From assembly GCA_964030785.1 (NCBI GenBank), contig OZ034975.1:16719642-16783641 (forward strand): a stretch of 64,000 nt of DNA, given 5' to 3'. This document shows, piece by piece, positions 56,591-64,000 of the stretch (position 1 is its first letter; each line of letters begins with the position of its first letter). The translations under genes and the position numbers were made by a program. Under the pieces are notes generated by a model. The model was not told the origin of the DNA and did no database searches. It saw only the letters and a list, made by a program, of their open reading frames with translations. The stretch is from Siderastrea siderea (lineage: Eukaryota; Cnidaria; Anthozoa; Scleractinia; Rhizangiidae).

Positions 56591-56871
56591 GTGCGTTCTG
56601 CTACTTGTATTCCTCGTATGCGAAATACATCCATTTAGCATTTGTTTGTTTGTAAGGCGCTAATCGTTAATGGGTATGGTTCAATGTGTTTTCGTGAACA
56701 TATTTAAGGCGCCGACAACACTTAAAACCATCTTCTTAACACGTTCTTTAAAGTCGCTTGAGTGCTGAAAAGTTCGTCGTAACAATTGCTTGTTTTCATA
56801 CAATAGAAATGGAAAATGATAGAACGTTTGTGATCACAAAACCTAGTTGTAAACTCTCGACTGAGTTTAAG
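56520..56871 (+). CDS. Start of a secreted protein gene, exons 1 and 2, family unknown
   Basis: Exon 1, 56520-56586, encodes MTSKVFHIFSVITILAFETG plus AD: a short basic start, a hydrophobic core and a small-residue cleavage region, so a signal peptide. It ends GATG|GTAAGT. Exon 2, 56807-56871, follows an acceptor CAATAG and joins in phase (1+65 nt) to give ENDRTFVITKPSCKLSTEFK, then AAG|GTAAGA in phase 0. I did not find later exons. The start is preserved in copy 2, which supports a real gene. I do not recognise the family. Confidence 0.55.
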
Positions 56872-57039
56872 GTAAGATTTAAAGAGTTTTCTCCCTATGT
56901 AGGCATTCCTCGCCTATAGAATTACATCAGTAATTACAGAATCAAAATTACATAAAATATAAGGAATTACATCAAATTAATTTGATGCCGACAATCCGAC
57001 AGTACTACCAAAAACATCCTTTTTGGCTCACATTCACCT

Positions 57040-57485
57040 AAACTTTTAAGACAGAATCCATCAGGAAATCGAGTAATCAGTGGACAAAAACCTTGTTCCA
57101 GAATAATTTAAAGTTTATCGCATTCTTTTTTACACTTTTTAAGAGCTATAGAAGTAATTAGTTATCTGCAATAACACCAAAGACAATTTCTTATGGGAGC
57201 CCGTGAAATTAAATTTCGAATTTCACAGGAATTGTGTAAACACGGGTAAAATAGGTAAATTTTTGTGCGTAAGATTTCATTTTGTGAAATTTGAAATTTA
57301 TTTTCTCCGGCTCCCATAAGAAATTGTCTTTGGGGTTATTACAGATAACAAATTACATCCATGGCTCTCAAAAAATGTAAAAAAGAATGCGATATGCTTT
57401 AAATTATTCTGGTACAAGATTTTTGTCCACTGAAAATTAAAATTACTCAATTTCCTAATGGATTCCGTCTTAAACTCTTTATAAT
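57040..57485. mobile_element. Foldback element with arms of about 200 bp
   Basis: AAACTTTTAAGACAGAATCC on the left pairs with GGATTCCGTCTTAAACTCTT on the right. AAAGACAATTTCTTATGGGA at 57178 pairs with TCCCATAAGAAATTGTCTTT at 57312. The loop is about 100 bp. Confidence 0.85.
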
Positions 57486-57519
57486 TCGATCCATGTTGTA
57501 TTTGGGTCCAAAGAGTATT

Positions 57520-57745
57520 TGCCCATGTTGCAAGAGCGAATCAAACGGCACTGAAATTGCCTCTAAGTGTCAGAAACATAGCTCTAGTCGTAGATGAGTC
57601 GGCACCAAGATGTCCGTGGCCATTGGGAAGAGTGTTTGAGATCTACCCAAACTAGCGTGACGGATGTGTGCGTGTGGTGAGAGTCAGTACGAAATCTGGA
57701 ACTTTGTTGAAGCGGATAAACAAGCTGAGTTTGTTAGAATTCGCT
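57520..57745 (+). pseudogene. BEL/Pao polyprotein C-terminus (DUF5641-like), broken
   Basis: Reads SVRNIALVVDESAPRCPWPL, GRVFEIYPN, a TAG, then RDGCVRVVRVSTKSGTLLKR and INKLSLLEF before a TAA. This is the last domain of a BEL/Pao polyprotein, with one stop and a frameshift at its left end. Unrelated in sequence to the intact element at 13.8-19.7 kb. Confidence 0.75.
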
Positions 57746-57942
57746 CAAGAGTAAACATTCTATAACTTTCTTTAGAGAAATTCGCTAAGATCCTTGAGCG
57801 AGACTTTCGCGTGGACTGAATAAATTATGATCAGTTTACGTGACTTACATTGGCGCTCCCGTCGTTAATTAGTTCGTTCTCAGCATTTTTATTCCTAATT
57901 TGTTCAAACAGTTCCCTTTTGGTTCCTGTTTGGGGGTAGGAA

Positions 57943-58472
57943 TGTTACAAATGGCTAATCACCTTGTATTATTTTTGTTGTACTAGTTCGGCTTTCTAGG
58001 TGTTACTAGCGTTTCAATTTTGTCTTCACGTGCCAAGTAATTTGCATGTTAGCCATAGCCTGCGAGAACTGGCGCACTTGTTTGGGGAATTTGTGCGCGA
58101 CAATCTTGGCGGCGAAGGCACCAAAACTGCTATTTGCGAGCCGGTGATTGAAGCGAGCCGGCGAGAGGAATGGGGCGCGATGATTGTCGCACGCAAATTC
58201 CCCAAAGAAGTGAGCCTGCTCGCAGGCTATGGTAACCAAGTATATGTATGCTGATTCGCGTTAGCTTTTGGTTCCTTTTAGGCTTTGTAACTTGTGAGTA
58301 TAAGGCGCTAGTTGTCCTAAATTGTGAGCGTAGGAGATTAACCTTTGTGAACCGGATGGGAATATGATGTAATGTACGTACAGCCCATTGACTGCTGCAA
58401 TGTTTGCGAGTGGCCGAATAAAGGTGTTGTTTTGAAGTCCGTGTACACTGGTATCCTGCAAAGTCCGTTACA
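57943..58472 (+). repeat. Probable LTR of the broken BEL/Pao copy
   Basis: Starts TGTTACAAATGG after a purine-rich TTTGGGGGTAGGAA, ends GTCCGTTACA, and has AATAAA at 58417-58422. It is interrupted by a foldback element. The upstream LTR was not found in the window. Confidence 0.6.
58048..58236. mobile_element. Foldback element with CCATAGCCTGCGAG ends
   Basis: GTTAGCCATAGCCTGCGAG faces CTCGCAGGCTATGGTAAC. The arms pair further inside (GGGGAATTTGTGCGCGACAA and TTGTCGCACGCAAATTCCCC-like). It sits inside the LTR. Confidence 0.8.
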
Positions 58473-59454
58473 CTTGATAACCCTCAATTTTTTTAGTTTT
58501 CAGTAGAATGAGTTGGTCATTATCTACCTGCAAACAAAAGTTTAAAAAAATCTGAACGTGAGGATATTTTGGGCGCGAACTTCCTAACACTTTGAGGAGA
58601 ACGATTCTATGAAAACCTAAACTATTTTACATACTGAATTGTTTCTTGGGCAGTGCTCAGTAATACTTCTTGCCGCTAAACGTTAGAACGTTATTTGGAT
58701 TTAATTCGTCCACCAACTGCTCTTAAAACTACCTGCAAGTTTTCTACCTCACTCATGTGCTCAGTTCGGTGTGAGAACTCAAACTTTTTCAGCAGCAGCT
58801 ATCTTCATCCTTGTGAAACATATTTTTCTTGTCTGTAGCTTTCTTCTGCCTTTGTAAATGATTTCAAATCTATCATTGTTATTCCTTCACAACCAATGTT
58901 CTCGATAAGAAAAATGCAGCTTTTATGACGAAATGCGTTAGTTAAAACCAATGTTCTTGAGAAGGCCTTCCACACAAAGGATGACAGAGTGAGGAAAAGA
59001 AGGCTTTCTTTTTAACTTACATTTTGGAAAAAAAAAGTTGTGGTTGCTGTGTTGGGAGTTTTATGCTGTCTTCTTTCGAACAAGAACAGTAGTCCGTTGT
59101 GGCCAAAATTTGGCAGCCTTTTTATTGATCCTGATTTTCACCTGTTTATGTCTATTTTCCCGTTTGATAGATCTTGCAGTAACAAAAGTCCTTGGGCCTG
59201 GTAAGACCGACAAAAAAGTTCAGTCAAATCTCGGTTAAACTTATGCCGTTTATACTAAGGGTCACACCTCAATTTAAAGGGTCTTAATCCATCTAAAACT
59301 GTGTATAATACCGATTTCACTTAAAGGATTTTACTTGGATGCCTCTGAAACTTCTTTCTGATGCAACTTAAACATTGTAGAAGCGGTAAGAGGGAAGATT
59401 GCAGTAAATTGAGAGTCTATTTAGCCAGATTACCTAAGAATTTCAAATTGCAGC

Positions 59455-59825
59455 GGTTTTAAAGATAAACATTCAAAAACTTCACATGTTTTCTGAACAT
59501 AGTGTCCTGTGAGGTACCAAAAGGTTGTTGTTGTTGTTGTTGTTTTAATCGAGAAGGAGAAAACAAAGCATAAATGTAACGAAAAGAAATTGACTTGCAA
59601 TTTTAATCAGTAATCGCTGAAGAAAAACGTTCAAAAACTTCACACTTTTTCTGTACAGACATTTTGCATTTACTAGTTTATTTTAAGCGAGAGCGCTTTT
59701 AAGGTCTGTCTTATGAGGTACCAACAGGTTGTTGTTGTTGTTTTACTGATCGAGAAGGAGAAAACAAACCGACAAATTTAACGAAAATAAATACTTGCAA
59801 TTTTAAAATCAGTTATCGCACTTTA
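59455..59825 (+). repeat. Tandem duplication with (GTT)n
   Basis: AACTTCACA, TGAGGTACCAA.AGGTTGTTG, TCGAGAAGGAGAAAACAAA and ACTTGCAATTTTAA occur in the same order in 59455-59615 and 59620-59825. Confidence 0.75.
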
Positions 59826-60068
59826 AGCTTTCTAGAATACTAATTGGTAACTGAGATAGCCAGCTTTGGTAAAATTTAAAATTGTCTCGTGACAGGACAA
59901 GCTTCCCGTAATAATCACGACCGTGAACAGAGATTAACAAATCTTGCCATCTGTTTTGTTTCCTGTTTCTGTGTCCTTTTTTTTACCTAACCTAGATTCC
60001 CGAAGAAAATAGCAAAGATTGCACAATGACATATTGACACATTGAAAACACATGCGTAATTAAATAGT

Positions 60069-60070
60069 AT

Positions 60071-60147
<77 letters not shown>
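60069..60147 (+). repeat. (GAT)n microsatellite
   Basis: About 26 uninterrupted GAT units. Confidence 0.95.
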
Positions 60148-60479
60148 TGTACAAATAAAGTACTTCAATGTTGGGGAAAAGGTGGGTAAATGAGCAGGAA
60201 GAAATAAGAACTTCTAGTGAATGTATGCAATAATACGTCCAGAATACAGAATACTAAAACTCGTTGGCAAAATCTTTTTAAAAACCGTTGCTGACAGTTG
60301 GTTTTATTTTGATGGCCGTGCATTACTTAAATGCATTGACTTCAGAGTCAATCAAATGAAATGTTATTACACAATGAAGTGGTCAAGGAAAGAAGTGATC
60401 ATTTCAAACAAACGAACAAACAAAAAACACAACACTTGACCTTCGTTCCAATGGGGTTGAAAACTGTCTAAAAATAAAA

Positions 60480-60665
60480 ATGATAGATGAAATAATCATA
60501 TATGTGAACTGTGGATAAAATGAGAATTATGATGGCCTTTGCAGTTAAAGATATCAATTTAATCAGTTGGCAGAAGAACAACATGAAAAAATCAGGTTTG
60601 AGCGGGATTCGAACGCATGACCTTTGCAGCGTTCTTACTAGTCGAGTTATCGCGCCAATCATTGA
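60480..60665 (-). mobile_element. tRNA-derived SINE fragment
   Basis: AGCGGGATTCGAACGCATGACC and the downstream stretch (60600-60665) resemble the T arm and body of a tRNA on the minus strand. The preceding ATGATGGCCTTTGCAGTTA resembles the flank of the SINE at 45.8-46.5 kb. Confidence 0.5.
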
Positions 60666-61249
60666 CCTATCATTGAATCGCCTGTTCAAATGCATTTGAT
60701 TCTATTGATGACTTCCTCTCAGGTTGTCGAAACTTCAGTCAATGTCATCAAAAAACCTATCTCAGGACTACGCTCACCCAGACGACCATACTTCTCCGAC
60801 TTCGAGAACGGCCTATAATTCGAGAATTCCTTGTTATTATTTGCTTTAAATACTCGAGGGATAAGTGCAATTTCAAGGTCATTGACCCTGCGGGATTATT
60901 GGAGCCAAACAAGTTTAGTTCAATGTTAACTAACAAAACAGTTATTAAATTGAAAGCTATTAAAAAAATTCATTAGTACCAGTTATGAAGGCTTCCTATA
61001 CTTCAAGCAATCGGGTAGATGAAATTTTAATTTGTTTTCTTTATGAGTTCATTCATTAGTTTCCATTAACGCCTCAAGTCACCTTTCTGATATCAACGCA
61101 GTGCGAGGGTTTTCAATTATTGTCACAAGCAAACAAATTTTTACCGAAGAAAGTGTCCGCAACGTGGTCCTGATATTATGTAAGTCACTATCAGCTAGTT
61201 TTTTGCTCTACTTTAGTCACGAAAAATGTGTTAAAATACATTCGCTGTT

Positions 61250-61862
61250 GTTTCTGTATCAAATAATACCTTAATTTCTATCTTTTGTATAACACCGCGG
61301 AAATGACACGTAGTTGCTTTTGTTGTGTTGCTTTGTTGTTACCTAATTGTGTTTTTTGTTTTTTGTTACATTGGGTTGACAAGAAGATCCCAATTGAAAA
61401 TCGAAAAATGTAGTCTTTTTTGACAGTGAGAAGGTGCATATATGTGACAAAGTAATTTGGCGATTGAACAACTCTTGTGTAGTTTTCCAGTAACGGTTGA
61501 GAGAACAATAAAACAACAACATAAACAATTCAGATGCACCCAGGGCCGTAGCCAGTATGCTGCAAACTGAGGCACTTGCCCGGCTCAGTCATTTTTTTGT
61601 TTCCTCAATCATTTTTTTTCGTTTAACACCCTAAATGCTTAGGAAGAGAATTTAACCATGGACATTGCCTCAGTCATAATGTTTTTCTGGCTACGGCCCT
61701 GGCACCTAGTGCAATGTTAGTGATTGACTGTTACGTTAAAAGGTTTTTGATTTGATCTTTTAAAAACATATACATTTGTTTGGTGATTTATGATATTTAT
61801 GAGACAAATCTAGAAAATAACAACAACTAGTCCTATAAAACTGCATGACTATTAAAAACTAA

Positions 61863-61909
<47 letters not shown>

Positions 61910-62470
61910 GTAGAAAGTTCCAGAAAGGTGAGAAAAAGGCACGAAACAACTTGTTGTTGTGTTTTATTGTTTGAAATTGCATTGTAGTAGGCACTGCAGG
62001 GCTTAAAGAACTCAGTTGTTTTTGTGGCGCATGAAGCGAAGACTCCCAGATCATCATTACACTGATTGTTTTGTTTGTAAACAATTAAAGTTTCCTTTAC
62101 AGAATTGAATTGAAGTTGACATGGAAATGACAGATTATTCTTAAGTTTTGTTAATTGAAAGTCTTTTCTCGTTGTTGCAAGTTTTCACGGTAAAAAGTAA
62201 AAATAGTGACTAATCAGTATTTCCCATCCCCTAGTAATGTGAAGCTCTGCATGACAGTGCAATTGTTTTAGAAATTATGAATGCGCTCTCGGCCGAAGCG
62301 AACCAAGCAGCAGGCGATAAGTCATGCTTTAAATTTCTGACGTTTGATCGTTTGTTGACCATTTGTGGTGGACTGCGGAGTTAGCAACGTGAAATCATGA
62401 CTTCCAAGGTTTTCCATTTTTTCGCTGTAACCACGATCCTCGTTTGCAAGACAGGAGCTGATGGTAGGTG
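61250..62470 (+). repeat. Triplicated segment, unit 2
   Basis: Carries the shared words of unit 1 and, with unit 3, ATAACAC.GCGG and CAAAGTAATTTGGC at matching places. Period to unit 3 is about 1.34-1.49 kb. An (AAT)n array is at 61862-61909. Confidence 0.75.
62397..62463 (+). CDS. Exon 1 of a second secreted-protein copy
   Basis: Same length (67 nt) and phase as 56520-56586, encoding MTSKVFHFFAVTTILVCKTG plus AD, then GATG|GTAGGT. No matching exon 2 was found nearby, so the copy may be partial or have a different second exon. Confidence 0.5.
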
Positions 62471-62694
62471 CTTTCTATTCCTTGCATTCTTCATATGTTA
62501 ATAGACCTCTTTAGTGTTCTGAGTGTTGTTTCTTTGCTACCGCGAGGCGTTGAGGCACGTGTCATATTTCTTAGAGGTCCCACGAAATGCATGCCTCACA
62601 TCTGTAACCAGTGTTTTTTGTTTTTCTTTCTTGATTTCTTGGAAGACCTCAATCAATCAATCAACAAGTTCACTACTTTGTTGATCTCGACCAC

Positions 62695-63750
62695 TGGACG
62701 CTCTTGAATTTGTGCCAAACGGAGCTAAATTGAAAATGTCATTTGTTATCTTGTTTTCCGCATTTTGTATAACACAGCGGTAATCACACACGGCCGCTAC
62801 TTTTGTTTTGTTGTCAATTTTTCTTTTTCTATTTTGTTTTAACGCCTCCTTAACAATAATAAGCATCCGAAAAAACTGCATGTCAATGGCGCAAAATGTA
62901 GGCTAATTTTTAACGCTATGAACATGGTGTATGGCAAAGTAATTTGGCCATTCCACAGCTCTCGTGGGGTTTCCCAGAAATTCAAATGCCCCAAAAAATA
63001 AAATAAAATAAAAAGAAATAAAAAATAGAAAAATAGAAACAAGCTATATGTATTGGGGGGAGGGGAGGGGGGTAGAACTGAAATTAAAAGCTTATTTTAT
63101 GAAATACGACAGTCGTTGCATTCCAGAGCCTGTTTATGAAAGCAATGTTAATGTTCGGTGGTCACGGTAACAGCTTTTAAGCGTCTATTATTTTAAACAT
63201 GTGCAGCTGTTAGTTGATTCACAAAAAATTTACACAAATTGCCCACGCCATGAAAATTTGTCCTATGAAAATAAACGCCTGTTCGGTATAAAAAATGATA
63301 ATAACAATAGAAAATAAGTCACGAGAAGCTGAGAAAAAGGCACACAAAACTGCATTGTGGTAGGCACAGGAGGCCTGAAAGAGCTGTTTTTATGGCACAT
63401 AAAGCAAAATCATTCATATGATTGCTTGTAGTATTTTAGACGACTCGAGATGCCTTGGCTCTATTCAAATGAAGTTAGAGCAAAAATTGACGTAATATTC
63501 TTGAATTTTATGAAAGTTTTTTTCTCTGTTGCACGTTTCTACACGTTTCTCGGTAATTCATAACTACTTTATTTGCCCTCTCCTTCTGATACTTAGCCCT
63601 GCATGACAGTGTAATTGTTTTTGTTTCTGTGAACCGTAGGGAACCAAGAAGGCGATAAGGTGTTTTATATTACTGACGTTTGAATGTTTGTTGACCATTT
63701 GTGATGTATTGTGACGTTTGCAAAGTGAAATCATGATTTCCAAGGCCTTT
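62695..63750 (+). repeat. Triplicated segment, unit 3
   Basis: Third copy, more diverged, ending at a changed exon 1. Confidence 0.7.
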
Positions 63751-63819
63751 CATTTTTTTTCCATGGCCCATGTCTTAAATAAAACAAGGACAAATGTAAC
63801 CCTTTCAAGGGGATGGTAA
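63733..63819 (+). pseudogene. Exon 1 of the third copy, probably broken
   Basis: Starts MISKAFHFFSMAHVLNKT, but the donor GATG|GT and the second half of the signal peptide are lost; the frame runs to a TAA at about 63817. Confidence 0.45.
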
Positions 63820-64000
63820 CCTAAATATGTTTAAACACTTTTCTATCAGTAGCAAACTGTTTCCTAGGCAGTGCGCTGTACTGCGAGCGCACACTAGGAG
63901 AGTTTGTGGCCCAAATTTGGCGGCCATTTTTGTTTAGTTTCACTAGTCCAGGTGTAAGATGGCTACATTTTGTGTTAAAAGCTGCTTGAAATTACTTATA

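Noticed and set aside
59038..59238. 66-codon ORF with a hydrophobic segment
   Set aside because: Starts at a non-ATG context in a duplicated non-coding segment; no splice sites in phase with exon 2 of the secreted gene.

Overview
The window is animal nuclear DNA, AT-rich and intron-rich. Its repeats look anthozoan (stony coral or a close relative); that placement rests on the style of the genes and repeats and is an inference. Two conserved housekeeping genes sit head to head and cover about the first 37.7 kb. ZPR1 is on the minus strand: twelve exons were read at 28178 down to 400, and its last part lies beyond the left edge. TOMM40 is on the plus strand, with four exons from 28683 to 37669, and is complete. 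Only 504 bp separate the two start codons, so a shared promoter is likely.

The ZPR1 introns are packed with mobile DNA. Intron 10 holds a complete 6.55-kb tyrosine-recombinase retrotransposon with split direct repeats (Ngaro/PAT-like, 1406-7958). Its three main ORFs each follow a phase-0 splice acceptor. Two of them lack an ATG start, and a short upstream leader ORF ends at a phase-0 splice donor. Intron 4 holds a complete BEL/Pao LTR retrotransposon (13841-19709) with identical LTRs and an intact 1734-codon ORF, in the same orientation as ZPR1. Several families of short inverted-repeat elements fill the other introns of both genes; several have clear target duplications (TAA, TTA, TTAA, TA).

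From 38.9 to 52.6 kb the window is nested repeats. A decayed Penelope-like element has inverted arms of about 0.75 kb (38959-45773). Its left arm is interrupted by a 3.4-kb foldback element made of a 30-bp satellite that switches strand in the middle (39556-42935, 9-bp target duplication). A tRNA-derived SINE region follows, itself hit by a poly-A insertion with a 15-bp target duplication. Next is a broken L1/Tx1-like LINE inserted in a Harbinger-like element (47287-52615).

The last 11 kb carries a triplicated segment holding a promoter and first exon (about 55.5-56.6, 61.25-62.5 and 62.7-63.75 kb). Each copy starts a similar short reading frame; copies 1 and 2 encode a signal peptide ending at a splice donor, and copy 3 seems broken. 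The family is not recognised. A decayed BEL/Pao 3' end with its LTR (57.5-58.5 kb) and more foldback elements lie in between. Functional host genes are therefore ZPR1 (eEF1A chaperone), TOMM40 (mitochondrial import pore) and at least the start of one secreted-protein gene; almost everything else is mobile or repeat DNA.
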